Shown: in pieces, positions 25,374-33,889 of the stretch
Position numbering within the stretch: position 1 is the stretch's first letter
Layout: each line of letters begins with the position of its first letter
Origin: Clostridiales bacterium
GTDB taxonomy: Bacteria; Bacillota; Clostridia; Peptostreptococcales; Anaerovoracaceae
Assembly: GCA_012841925.1 (NCBI GenBank)
Contig: DUTT01000052.1
Coordinates: 124,001 to 188,000 of the forward strand
Length of the DNA: 64,000 nt
Reading direction: 5' to 3'
The notes under the pieces: generated by a model
Told to the model about the DNA's origin: nothing
What the model saw: only the letters and a program-made list of their open reading frames with translations
Database searches by the model: none
Translations under genes and position numbers: made by a program

Positions 25374-25901
25374 TTACCTGCGCATATAGGCGTTGGAGAC
25401 GCTCTTCGTCTCCTGAATCAGAACAAATGCATCCGGGTCGTACTGTTCCACGAGCTGCTGGAAGTCCTTTAACACCGCTTTGTCCACATCAGCGAGAAGC
25501 ATATACTTTTCGTCTGAAAATTCAGATTTATTGACGTTCATGACCGATATGCCATAGCCGGCCTCCCGGAGTACCGCGATGAGCGCGTCGTTTCTCCCGG
25601 TCGTAACAACCGATACGACGACATGGCCGGGGATAAATCTGCGCGCCACCTTCCCACCGATGAAGGTGCCTGTCGCAAACCCGCCTGCATACGCGATGGC
25701 TGTCGGCAGAAACGGCCCTCCTGCCGTGAGCGCCTCGCGCACAATCGAATACCAGATAAAGACCTCGACAAAACCCACCATGGAGGATGCCAGCGCTTTT
25801 TCCTTGACCGTCAACACCGTTCGGACAGTGCTGAGCGTGACGTCTATGATGCGAAATGAAAAGATCTTAAGACATGTTAACAATACGGCGGTTTCGAGCA
25901 T
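25374..25901 (-). CDS. UPF0316 (DUF2179/DUF5698) membrane protein
   Basis: 175 residues: three N-terminal membrane segments (about 3-22, 35-55 and 60-80, with RIIDVTLSTVRT and AGGFATGTFIGGK) and a C-terminal DUF2179-like domain (VSVVTTGRNDALIAVLREAGYG). The family is widespread in Firmicutes and its function is not established. First gene of the glycan-like operon, 15 nt before the deacetylase start, behind a good promoter. Confidence 0.88.
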   Translation of the reverse strand: MLETAVLLTCLKIFSFRIIDVTLSTVRTVLTVKEKALASSMVGFVEVFIWYSIVREALTAGGPFLPTAIAYAGGFATGTFIGGKVARRFIPGHVVVSVVTTGRNDALIAVLREAGYGISVMNVNKSEFSDEKYMLLADVDKAVLKDFQQLVEQYDPDAFVLIQETKSVSNAYMRR

Positions 25902-25937
25902 TTGTTTCTCCCTTTCTGCACATGGAAATGCGCTTGA

Positions 25938-25966
25938 ATTGTATCATACCCGCCCCGCATTTCCAA
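25938..25966 (-). promoter_or_regulatory. Promoter of the UPF0316-glycan operon
   Basis: TTGGAA (25961-25966), 17-bp spacer, TACAAT (25938-25943), minus strand. Confidence 0.7.
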
Positions 25967-25989
25967 GTGCAAACGCAGGTGATGTGGTG

Positions 25990-25995
25990 TATAAT
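25990..25995 (+). promoter_or_regulatory. -10 box of the DUF445 gene
   Basis: TATAAT at 25990-25995, 29 bp before the start; no convincing -35 box, so activator dependence is possible. Confidence 0.45.
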
Positions 25996-26023
25996 GAAAC
26001 ATATTGTTTTGGAGGTAATCGGT

Positions 26024-26917
26024 ATGCAACAGTTCAGCTTCTTATTGCCGCCATTGCTCGGCCTGTTTGTCGGATACGTGACAAACTCGCTGGCGGTGCG
26101 GATGTTGTTTCGGCCCTATAGGGCTTTATACTTGTGGAAGCTACGCATCCCTTTTACGCCCGGCGTCATTCCCAAAAGACAAAAAGATCTCGGGGTGGCA
26201 ATGGGCAACATGATTCAAAACCATCTGCTCACGGCTACGTCAATCAGGAAAAGGCTGCTCTCGCCGGATGTGCGCAGCGCCATCGTCGAACAGGCCACTT
26301 CTCTTCTTCGCTATGAAATTTTTGACCGAAGCACCGGAGAAGTGCTCGAGCGCATCGCCGGCACTGCCGATGCAGTTCGAATCAAGGACCAGGCGACCGA
26401 ATGGATTGCGTCCCGAATCCTCAATCACCTGCAGCGCATCGATCTCTATGCGCTGCTTCACGAAGAAGTCAACAGTTTCCTCAGTGAGCATCTCGACAGC
26501 CTGACAGCCCTGTTATTCGGAAGCGACGCCATTGACGCGCTCGTGCGCTCCGCCGAACAAAAAATGCGAAATCGCCTAGAAAGCGATGGTGAAGCCTATG
26601 TACGCGCGCTGATTGTCGCAGAAGTCGATGCGTTGCTTGGTGTTAGAACGGATGAAATCCTTGTGAAGGCCGAACTCACGGAGGCACGGATCAGCGAGAG
26701 TATCGGAGAAGCCTACGACCGCATCATCGAAAGCAGCTTGCTCAATCTGATTTCCGCCATCGACGTGGCGGCGATTGTCGAAAACGAAATTATACAGATG
26801 GATGTGCGCGAACTCGAAACGCTGATCATCTCAATTATGAAGCGCGAGCTGCGAGAGATCATCAATCTCGGAGGCCTCATCGGACTGATTTTGGGCCTTT
26901 TGTCTCTGGCGGCGTAA
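26024..26917 (+). CDS. DUF445 family membrane protein
   Basis: 297 residues from the ATG at 26024 (GGAGGT 7 nt upstream). An N-terminal membrane segment with GLFVGYVTNSLAVRMLF and FTPGVIPKRQKDLG, both typical of the DUF445/YheB family, then a long helical, probably amphipathic middle, and a C-terminal membrane helix (LGGLIGLILGLLSL). The function of the family is unknown. It is followed 63 nt later by a second membrane protein gene. Confidence 0.88.
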   Translation: MQQFSFLLPPLLGLFVGYVTNSLAVRMLFRPYRALYLWKLRIPFTPGVIPKRQKDLGVAMGNMIQNHLLTATSIRKRLLSPDVRSAIVEQATSLLRYEIFDRSTGEVLERIAGTADAVRIKDQATEWIASRILNHLQRIDLYALLHEEVNSFLSEHLDSLTALLFGSDAIDALVRSAEQKMRNRLESDGEAYVRALIVAEVDALLGVRTDEILVKAELTEARISESIGEAYDRIIESSLLNLISAIDVAAIVENEIIQMDVRELETLIISIMKRELREIINLGGLIGLILGLLSLAA

Positions 26918-26980
26918 ACCGGGCATCGCGATAAATCATGGCAGCCTTAAGAGGCTGCGTACCACAGAAAGGAACATTGC

Positions 26981-28204
26981 ATGGAACCGACATCCGTTGT
27001 CCTCGTAGGAAAGCTGGCAATCGTATTTGCTGCCTTGCTCTTATCGCTTCGCGCAGGTCTCAAATTAACAAAATCGATGCTGATTACCATTGTCGCGACC
27101 ATTGTGCTGTATGCCATCCCGCTGAAGGATACTATAAAAATATGGTATAAGGCTTCAACTTCTTTTAACACCATCTCCCTGGTTCTGATTCTATATCTCA
27201 TTACGCTTCTGCAACGGATTCTGCAAAACCGCAAACAGCTGAGTCAGGTCCACACCAATCTGGATTCATTGTTTAACAGCCGGAGAATCACGGCGACCGT
27301 CGCCCCTATTTTCATCGGCCTGCTTCCGTCTGCGGCGGCCATGCTGATCTGCGGTGAGATTGTCCGGGACACTGTCGGCGACGCGCTCGATCAGGAGGAA
27401 CAGGCATTCATCACCAGCTACTTCCGCCACATTCCCGAGAGCTTTCTGCCGACATATGCGGCTGTCATTCTGATGAGCGAGCTGTCCGGGGTCTCCATCG
27501 GCACGTTCGTACTGGGCATGCTACCTCTGGAAGTGCTGCTGTATATTCTGGGTTATTGGGCTTATATCCGGAGAATTCCAAAGGATACCGGGCTGCCTCC
27601 TTCGGAAAACAGAGGGCACGTGGCCGTCGAGCTGCTTAAAAATCTATGGTCGATCATCGCTATCATCGTCCTGGTCATCGGTTTCAAGTGGAGCGTGCTC
27701 TCTGCGACGCTGGCCGTCATCATCGTATGTCTGCCTGTGTACAGATATAAACCTCGAGAGATACTTCCGCTGTTGAAGGATGCCGTCGAAGCACCGATGC
27801 TCGTAAACACTTATCTGATTATGGTATTTAAAGACTTTATCATGCACAGCGGGGCCATGGATGCGCTGCCCGACTTCTTTTCGCATCTCCCGGTGCCCAC
27901 CTACCTCGTGTTTGCGCTCATATTCTTTTTCGGAACCGTCGTCGCGGGAGCGCAGGCCATCATCGCCATCTGCGCCGTCATGGCCTTTGCCGCCATACCC
28001 GGAGGAGGCATGCCCCTGATGGTGCTGCTGATGAGCTTTGCCTATGCAGCCATGCAGATTTCGCCAACGCATATCTGCCTGTTCATCGCAGCAGACGACT
28101 TCGACGTGCCGATGATGGCCCTCGTCCGAAAGACTATGCCGATCATCATCGTTTTCTGCTTGTTAACCGTTCCGTATTACTGGCTGCTCACCGCGTTTTT
28201 CTAG
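26981..28204 (+). CDS. DUF401-like multi-pass membrane protein
   Basis: 407 residues with about 10 membrane segments. It resembles the DUF401/citrate-transporter-like fold: an IGLLPSAAAMLICGEIV segment, a central basic loop (YRYKPRE), and a FGTVVAGAQAIIAICAVMAF...MQISPTHICLFIAADDF region. Probably an anion or organic-acid transporter, though no substrate can be named. GAAAGGA lies 8 nt before the ATG. It seems to form an operon with the DUF445 gene. Confidence 0.75.
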   Translation: MEPTSVVLVGKLAIVFAALLLSLRAGLKLTKSMLITIVATIVLYAIPLKDTIKIWYKASTSFNTISLVLILYLITLLQRILQNRKQLSQVHTNLDSLFNSRRITATVAPIFIGLLPSAAAMLICGEIVRDTVGDALDQEEQAFITSYFRHIPESFLPTYAAVILMSELSGVSIGTFVLGMLPLEVLLYILGYWAYIRRIPKDTGLPPSENRGHVAVELLKNLWSIIAIIVLVIGFKWSVLSATLAVIIVCLPVYRYKPREILPLLKDAVEAPMLVNTYLIMVFKDFIMHSGAMDALPDFFSHLPVPTYLVFALIFFFGTVVAGAQAIIAICAVMAFAAIPGGGMPLMVLLMSFAYAAMQISPTHICLFIAADDFDVPMMALVRKTMPIIIVFCLLTVPYYWLLTAFF

Positions 28205-28345
28205 ACAGAATATCCATCAGGGCAGTATCGACAGCATACATTTTTTGTGGTACGCTATCCCCAATATATAGCTTTTCTACTTTCCCGTGCGTATGCGCAA
28301 GGCGTATGCGTACGGCCCATAGAGACCTGACGGAGGAAAACGGAA

Positions 28346-28894
28346 ATGGAAATTAGGTTTGCGACCCCTTCTGACCTGGACAGCCTGCTGGATCTGCTCC
28401 GGGCAAACCATGCGGACAATGTGCCCGACGAAGAGAAAAAATTCGGTTTCGTCACGACGCAGATTACGAAAGAACAGCTCATCGACTTGATCGAACAGGA
28501 AAACGGTGTCACCGTAGCGGTCGACGGCGGGCGTGTCGTATCGTTTGCCCTGGCCGGCGCCTGGGAATACTGGAAGCCCTGGCCTCTGTTTTCGTACATG
28601 ATCGAAATCCTGGAGACCTTCCAGCACGACGGAGTGACCATGACGACGGAAAACTGTTATCAGTACGGACCGATTTGCATCGACAAGGACTATCGCTCGA
28701 CCGGACTGTTCGAAAAAGTGTTCGACTTCTCTCTCGCCAGCATGGCCGACCGCTTTCCCTACATGGTTACGTTTATCAATCAGATCAACCCGCGCTCGTA
28801 TGCGGCCCACGTCCGCAAGGGCGGCATGGTCGAAGCCGGCAAGTTCGACTGGAACAACAACCACTACTGGATGATGTCGATCCGAACAAAATAA
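28346..28894 (+). CDS. GNAT-family N-acetyltransferase
   Basis: 182 residues of the GNAT fold: an N-terminal MEIRFATPSDLDSLLDLL, a central beta region and acceptor loop (YQYGPICIDKDYRSTGLFEKVF, with a poor acetyl-CoA P-loop) and NQINPRSYAAHVRKGG, where an asparagine and tyrosine sit as in many GNATs. It acetylates an unknown amine. GGAGG lies 7 nt before the ATG. The 140-bp upstream gap holds a direct repeat GCGTATGCG near 28290-28312 and no strong promoter. Confidence 0.82.
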   Translation: MEIRFATPSDLDSLLDLLRANHADNVPDEEKKFGFVTTQITKEQLIDLIEQENGVTVAVDGGRVVSFALAGAWEYWKPWPLFSYMIEILETFQHDGVTMTTENCYQYGPICIDKDYRSTGLFEKVFDFSLASMADRFPYMVTFINQINPRSYAAHVRKGGMVEAGKFDWNNNHYWMMSIRTK

Positions 28895-28940
28895 AGATGC
28901 CGGGAGAATCTCCCGACATCCGATTGCAATCCCGCTACAT

Positions 28941-28980
28941 AAACAGGCGCCGAGACTCAGTCTCCGCGCCTGTTTTGCTT
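28941..28980. terminator. Bidirectional terminator between GNAT and MFS genes
   Basis: AAACAGGCGC (28941-28950) pairs with GCGCCTGTTT (28966-28975); the loop holds a second hairpin GAGACT/AGTCTC. A-rich and T-rich flanks suit both strands. Confidence 0.78.
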
Positions 28981-28983
28981 ATG

Positions 28984-30213
28984 CTATGCTGCTTCCTCCG
29001 GAAGGTTGCAGGGTCTTGAAAAATGCCATCCGGCAGCCAGCTGGAATAACGCCGATGCCGACGCCATCCAGAAGACCCAATGCGGGCCCCACACAGCCCA
29101 CACGATGCCGAAAAGCGGCGAGATGGCCATGGCCATCACGTGGTCCACCGCCTGCCCAACGGACAGGCTCGGCGTAATATCCTCCGGGCGTTCCGCGATG
29201 CACCGCATCGTATAAGCGTGGAACATCTCGAAGAAACGCGTGGCGTCCGACCCGATAAAAATCAGTATCGATATTCCAAGCAACAGCGTCGACGGAGGTC
29301 CGTCCGCCAGTGCGAGCATCCGCGACAGCACCCCGAACGCTCCGAACATAAACATGATATATGCGCCTTCGAAAAGCAGTGCATTCCTCAGGCCGAGCCG
29401 GTCGAGAAGCTTCCCGAACTGTGCCGATAGCACCATGCCGACCGCTGCCGAAGCGATGAGCAGAAGGGCCGTAAAGTCGGCCTTGTATCCGAGCAGCTTA
29501 ACAAATACCCACAGGCCGAACACGAGCCGGATCCGCTTCTGACAGCCGTACGCAAAGGTGATCATATAATACGGCACGTACTTGCGCTTGACGAGCAGTT
29601 TGCTCTTCTCCCGTTTCGGGGCATCCGCGAGCGCCTTGCGAAGGCTCATCAGCAGCACTGCTGCGACAGCGCTCGACAGCGCCGCCAGCACCAGCGGCAT
29701 CTTGACCTTCGTCGTAAAATCGAAGAAGCCGGAGCGGAACCCGAAAAAGACGGCGATCGCGGACACAAAGTAACCGAACGTCGAGCAGGACTTGAGTTTC
29801 CCGAGCGTTTCTCCGACCTTCCCCTCTTCCGACAGGCTCATCCCGATGGACGATTCGAGCGGAAAATACAGATGCGTTCCCGTCGAGTAGATGACCATAA
29901 ACACGATCATCGCCGGGAAGCTCGGCCCCATCATACCCATGACCAGCAATCCTCCGACGCACAGCAGCTGCGACAACACCGCCAGAGTCACATCCGAGTA
30001 CATCGCAAGCGCCGAGAGCACAAACATGATGAAAATTCCCGGCAGTTCTCTGGGAGTCTCGACGAGACCCCGCACGCGGTCGGATACGTTGTATGCGTCG
30101 ACGAGGTAGTTCGAAAAAATATTGATGCTGAACCCCTCCATCACCGCATAGCAGAATACGACCGCTGCGAAGATCTTAATTGCGCTGGTTGCGTTGCGTT
30201 CCTTCGCACCCAA
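28984..30213 (-). CDS. Major facilitator superfamily transporter
   Basis: 409 residues with about 12 membrane helices and the MFS layout: a basic central loop (LRKALADAPKREKSKLLVKRK) between two six-helix halves, and a FGKLLDRLGLRN loop in the second half resembling the MFS loop motif. It starts with TTG at 30213, directly after the stop of the amidohydrolase gene, so the two are translationally coupled. It may import the substrate or export the product of that amidohydrolase. Confidence 0.82.
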   Translation of the reverse strand: MGAKERNATSAIKIFAAVVFCYAVMEGFSINIFSNYLVDAYNVSDRVRGLVETPRELPGIFIMFVLSALAMYSDVTLAVLSQLLCVGGLLVMGMMGPSFPAMIVFMVIYSTGTHLYFPLESSIGMSLSEEGKVGETLGKLKSCSTFGYFVSAIAVFFGFRSGFFDFTTKVKMPLVLAALSSAVAAVLLMSLRKALADAPKREKSKLLVKRKYVPYYMITFAYGCQKRIRLVFGLWVFVKLLGYKADFTALLLIASAAVGMVLSAQFGKLLDRLGLRNALLFEGAYIMFMFGAFGVLSRMLALADGPPSTLLLGISILIFIGSDATRFFEMFHAYTMRCIAERPEDITPSLSVGQAVDHVMAMAISPLFGIVWAVWGPHWVFWMASASALFQLAAGWHFSRPCNLPEEAA

Positions 30214-31632
30214 TTAAAGCTTACCTTCTCTCATAAACTGTGCATTCGTCCCGTCGATGGCATAAAACTCTTCTTCTGCCCGTTTTCCGATGGCATCGGG
30301 GCGGTCTTTGACCGCTTCGAGGTAACCCTCTTCTTCGATGTTGACGAGCTTGCGGTCGCGCATGATCACCTGACCTGCGACCACGGAGTGCGATACCTCT
30401 TCGCCTCTTGCGCTGTATACCAGATTGGGCACGATGTTTCTCATCGGATGGGTAAACACAGGCAGCATGGAGGGGAAATTCAGATCCACGGCGATAAAGT
30501 CCGCCTGCTTGCCTGCTTCGAGCGAACCGACCAGATCGCCGATGCCGACCGCTTTCGCACCCTCGATCGTCGCCATGCGCAGCGCTTTCCACGCCGGCAT
30601 CACTTCTGGATTCGCGTATTTAATCTTGTTGAACAGACAGACGTTCTTCATTTCGTGGATGATATTGTGACAGTTGTTTCCGGGTGCCTGGTCCGAACCA
30701 AGCGCGACGTAGCCGCCGGCTTCCTGGAATACGACGCTCGGGCACACGATGCCGTCGATGATGCCGATCGATGCCGGGTTGACGACCATGGATGCACCGG
30801 AGCGGGCTACGACCCTGGCCTCTTCGTCTTCGCAGTCCGTCAGGTGGATGGCGATCAGGTTTTCGTCGAGCAGGCCGATCTCTTCGAGAAATGCGACGGG
30901 CCGTTTTCCATAACGCTGAACGATCTGATATGTTTCACGGTCGCCCTGCTGCGTGTGCAGGTGGAGCTTCGTCTTTCGCTCTTTGACTACTTTTTGCGTC
31001 TGAAGCAGCATTTCAGGGCTGATGAAGTCCGGTCCCTGCGGCCCGAACAGAATCTTTATGTTGTCTTTATCGTGCCACTTATCGTACATGCGGATATTCT
31101 CGCGCAGTCCTTCTTCGCCCATGGCATCGTCAAACTCGTAGAGCTCGCCCGGATTGTAGACGCGTCTCTTCGCAGCGCGAAACATCAGCGTCAGATTCCC
31201 GCGGGCGCCGACTTTTTGGACGAATTCAGCCACGCTGTCAATTTCGTAGTTCTGATCGCCCAGTGTCGTCGTTCCCGCTTTGATTGCTTCGATAATCGCT
31301 ACGCGGCTTCCCTGTATCGAATCGTCCAGCGTTGCAGCGTTCGAAAACGGCTGAAGCCCGTACATCATCCAGTTGTTCGTGTCCTGCGCAAGACCCCGCA
31401 GGATGTTGTCCAGCGAATGCATGTGACCGTCGATAAAGCCGGGGAACACTGCGTGATGTTCGAGATTTAGGACTTCGTCTGCTTTGTATTCGCCGTCCAC
31501 TTTATCTGCATCGCAAAACTCAACGATTTTTCCGCCGTCCACCACGAGGGCTACGCCGGTTTTATAACCGACTCCCTCGCCGTCCATCGCGTAGAAGTGC
31601 GGTGCCTTTACGATCATATCTACTTTCTTCAT
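30214..31632 (-). CDS. Metal-dependent amidohydrolase (TrzA/SsnA-like)
   Basis: 472 residues from the ATG at 31632 (GGAGG 5 nt upstream). Metal ligands of the cytosine-deaminase-like amidohydrolases are seen in FIDGHMHS, HLHTQQGD and IHLTDCED, with the late Asp in GSDQAPGNN. The C-terminal beta sandwich holds GKQADFIAVDL. It likely deaminates or dechlorinates an N-heterocycle or hydrolyses a cyclic amide. The substrate cannot be read. An MFS transporter follows immediately. Confidence 0.85.
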   Translation of the reverse strand: MKKVDMIVKAPHFYAMDGEGVGYKTGVALVVDGGKIVEFCDADKVDGEYKADEVLNLEHHAVFPGFIDGHMHSLDNILRGLAQDTNNWMMYGLQPFSNAATLDDSIQGSRVAIIEAIKAGTTTLGDQNYEIDSVAEFVQKVGARGNLTLMFRAAKRRVYNPGELYEFDDAMGEEGLRENIRMYDKWHDKDNIKILFGPQGPDFISPEMLLQTQKVVKERKTKLHLHTQQGDRETYQIVQRYGKRPVAFLEEIGLLDENLIAIHLTDCEDEEARVVARSGASMVVNPASIGIIDGIVCPSVVFQEAGGYVALGSDQAPGNNCHNIIHEMKNVCLFNKIKYANPEVMPAWKALRMATIEGAKAVGIGDLVGSLEAGKQADFIAVDLNFPSMLPVFTHPMRNIVPNLVYSARGEEVSHSVVAGQVIMRDRKLVNIEEEGYLEAVKDRPDAIGKRAEEEFYAIDGTNAQFMREGKL

Positions 31633-31677
31633 TTTGTCCTCCATACATCAGCAATGCTGTATCAAACCGATACGAAC

Positions 31678-31706
31678 ATACTAACAAATCAGGCGGGCAA
31701 TAGCAA
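31678..31706 (-). promoter_or_regulatory. Promoter of the amidohydrolase-MFS operon
   Basis: TTGCTA (31701-31706), 17-bp spacer, TAGTAT (31678-31683), minus strand. Confidence 0.55.
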
Positions 31707-31749
31707 ATAAAACCAGGGAAGAATTCTCCCTCCCCTCCTTGCTTTATCC

Positions 31750-31778
31750 TTGCTTTTTTCTGCGTCGACAGGTATAAT
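31750..31778 (+). promoter_or_regulatory. Promoter of the small membrane protein and tRNA-Val
   Basis: TTGCTT (31750-31755), 17-bp spacer, TATAAT (31773-31778). Confidence 0.75.
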
Positions 31779-31852
31779 ACGTTGCGGAACGAAGAGAACA
31801 CGACTTCACAAAAGCATGGCAGACAACGAAAATGAAGACTGGAGTTCAGCGG

Positions 31853-32323
31853 ATGCGCAAACCTGTCTACAAAAAAAACACGCACTCGGAACCCCAGGGA
31901 AAGATGACCGTCAACATCTTTGCCATTTTCATTTCACTCTTCGTGTTCCTCTTTGTACAACAGGGAGGCATCCTGCTGCTGAACGTCATGTTCGGCCTCA
32001 ACTACCCCAACGATGTTTCGAGGATTACGAACTTCTTTGGAACCACTATTTTCAACGTCGTTTTGATCTTCGTATTCGGGGTGGGTCTTCAAATGGGATA
32101 CGGTATCATCCGGCGTGTAAAGGCGGACACAAAAATATTTATCGCCTACAATATGGTTACACTGCTCATCCTGGTGATCCAGGGACTGGGTGTAGCCCTC
32201 GCCATCTCTCCGCTGTACACCGTCCCGAACATCGTGCTCGGCATCGCAACCGTCTACAGCACGTACACCACGATTAAGGGTGTTCCCGACCGCGTGGTCG
32301 GACGCATCCGCAAACTTAAGTAG
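31853..32323 (+). CDS. Small membrane protein of unknown function
   Basis: 156 residues with a basic N-terminus (MRKPVYKKN) and four predicted membrane helices (about 22-42, 60-80, 92-112 and 116-134), ending in a basic tail (RVVGRIRKLK). The ATG at 31853 has GGAG 9 nt upstream; an ATG at 31832 lacks a ribosome site. Only 6 bp separate it from tRNA-Val, and no terminator lies between, so mRNA and tRNA are likely processed from one transcript. The family is not recognised. Confidence 0.75.
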   Translation: MRKPVYKKNTHSEPQGKMTVNIFAIFISLFVFLFVQQGGILLLNVMFGLNYPNDVSRITNFFGTTIFNVVLIFVFGVGLQMGYGIIRRVKADTKIFIAYNMVTLLILVIQGLGVALAISPLYTVPNIVLGIATVYSTYTTIKGVPDRVVGRIRKLK

Positions 32324-32329
32324 CAATTC

Positions 32330-32406
32330 GGGCTGTTAGCTCAGCTGGTTAGAGCGCCTGCGTCACAAGCAGGAAGTCGTTGGTTCGAATCCAGTACGGC
32401 CCACCA
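32330..32406 (+). tRNA. tRNA-Val (CAC)
   Basis: 77 nt with CCA; acceptor GGGCTGT/ACGGCCC, anticodon stem CCTGC/GCAGG with loop GTCACAA, T-loop TTCGAAT. It shares the promoter of the upstream membrane-protein gene. Confidence 0.95.
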
Positions 32407-32412
32407 AGCAAA

Positions 32413-32461
32413 AGAACCGCCAAACCGTTGGAATATCAACGATTTGGCGGTTCTATTTTTT
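32413..32461 (+). terminator. Terminator after tRNA-Val
   Basis: Perfect 12-bp stem AGAACCGCCAAA/TTTGGCGGTTCT (32413-32424, 32443-32454) with an inner GTTG/CAAC helix, then ATTTTTTG. Confidence 0.92.
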
Positions 32462-32532
32462 GTTAATATTTTGCATCGCTGCAAACGTATTGCTCTACAA
32501 TCGTCTACTATGCGTGCCACCTAGTGTGCCGC

Positions 32533-33690
32533 CTATTTTTCGTATACGTACAGGCCGCGCTCTCCGAGGTGGGCGACCATCTCGTCGAACTTCTCTCCGA
32601 TAAAGTAGCTTTCCGGATCGATGACGCCGTACAGACCGCTGTTGTCCTTTGCAGCCATCATGGCGCCGATGGCGATCGGATACGCCGTTGCAAGCTCCAT
32701 CGACGTCAGTTTGTTTTCGTCGTCGGAGTAAGTTTTGAGTTCGTATTTTTTCTCGACGTATTTACCGTTCAGCAGGCCTTTTCCAACCACCAGCAGGTAG
32801 GTCATGTCGCGAACGCCCCAGACTTTCTTCCAGAGCTTCCGGAAAATGACTTCCGATACGTCGATTGGGCGCAGCTTTACGCCGTTTACTTCGATTTCTT
32901 CGGTGCTGAAGAAGCCGATCTCTTCGAGTTCTCTCATCTTAGCGAGGTGACCCGGCCAGCGCAGCGTTGTCTCAGCCAGTTTCTTGATGCCCTTGCCGGC
33001 CATCGTCTTGGTGAGCGAGCACAGTCCGTCGGTGTAGAATACTTCGGCCAGGCCGTGTCCCGGAATCTGAATCATGTCGAATACTTCCAGATTGGGTTTT
33101 ACGACAGGCTCACCGTCTTCGAACACGGTCGAAGGAGTGATGTACATATCGAGCATCGCTTCCAGGCTGAAGGCTTCCATGTAGTCCAGCGGGCATGTGC
33201 CCTTCTCTGCCGGGATTCCACCGACGTAGATGATGCCTTCTTCGAGCTGATCGAATTCGTGCTCGAGCTGACCGATGCAGATGTTTGCAAACCCGGGAGC
33301 AATTCCAAGCCCCGGAATCGCCAGAACTTTAGCATCCACAAGCGCCTGATGATGCTCGTGGTGTTTGTCCCACTGCCAGAAATCGGAAAATACTGCGTGC
33401 GTGTTTCCTGCTTTGGCAAGTCCTTCGTACACAGCGTTCGTATACTCCAGCCCGTGAGGCAGACAGATGATGCTCACGTCGTTGTCTCTCATCAGAGCGG
33501 CTGTTTTATCCACATCCAATACGTCGAACTCCACAAACGACGCTCTGGGATCCGGAACGAGTTCCTTCGCAAGCTCCAGATTTTCATGATCGACGTCCGC
33601 ATACACGACTTTTGCATCCTTATCGAAGTTCAGGATGTCGTACCCGACGACGCGGCCCTGCAGGCCTGCGCCTAATACCAAATACTTCAT
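32533..33690 (-). CDS. Saccharopine dehydrogenase-like oxidoreductase, copy 1
   Basis: 385 residues of the saccharopine/lysine-6-dehydrogenase family. The N-terminal Rossmann motif is GAGLQGRVVG; the catalytic domain holds GIAPGFANICIGQLE, GGIPAEKGTCPLDY and RWPGHL. It should oxidise or reduce an amino acid at a secondary or primary amine with NAD(P). A second gene of identical length and very high similarity lies 200 bp upstream (33890-35047); the copies differ mainly in scattered conservative positions. AGGAGG precedes the ATG, and it has its own promoter. Substrate unknown: lysine, saccharopine or related. Confidence 0.85.
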   Translation of the reverse strand: MKYLVLGAGLQGRVVGYDILNFDKDAKVVYADVDHENLELAKELVPDPRASFVEFDVLDVDKTAALMRDNDVSIICLPHGLEYTNAVYEGLAKAGNTHAVFSDFWQWDKHHEHHQALVDAKVLAIPGLGIAPGFANICIGQLEHEFDQLEEGIIYVGGIPAEKGTCPLDYMEAFSLEAMLDMYITPSTVFEDGEPVVKPNLEVFDMIQIPGHGLAEVFYTDGLCSLTKTMAGKGIKKLAETTLRWPGHLAKMRELEEIGFFSTEEIEVNGVKLRPIDVSEVIFRKLWKKVWGVRDMTYLLVVGKGLLNGKYVEKKYELKTYSDDENKLTSMELATAYPIAIGAMMAAKDNSGLYGVIDPESYFIGEKFDEMVAHLGERGLYVYEK

Positions 33691-33780
33691 GCAATCCTCC
33701 TTGTTTCAAACAGCGATAACCGTATTTGTCAACACCCGCGTCACAAAAAATGGCGGCATCGACAAAAATCTCACAATGTC

Positions 33781-33810
33781 ATCATAGCACACATACCGTC
33801 AGTCAGTCAA
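33781..33810 (-). promoter_or_regulatory. Promoter of saccharopine dehydrogenase-like copy 1
   Basis: TTGACT (33805-33810), 18-bp spacer, TATGAT (33781-33786). The same hexamers occur before copy 2. Confidence 0.72.
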
Positions 33811-33822
33811 ACAAAGAACGAT

Positions 33823-33853
33823 GGAAAACCCCGCTAAATTGCGGGGTTTTTCC
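33823..33853 (-). terminator. Terminator of saccharopine dehydrogenase-like copy 2
   Basis: GGAAAACCCCGC (33823-33834), 6-nt loop, GCGGGGTTTTTCC (33841-33853). T-runs on both sides make it bidirectional; it lies 37 bp after the stop of copy 2. Confidence 0.88.
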
Positions 33854-33889
33854 GTGATTATTCGCGTAAATGGCGTCGCCTGAACGGTC

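Noticed and set aside
29872-31470. A 532-codon plus-strand open frame opposite the amidohydrolase.
   Set aside because: It has no ribosome site or family motifs, is rich in His/Arg/Phe/Val as expected for antisense of this G+C-rich codon use, and fully overlaps a gene with clear catalytic motifs.
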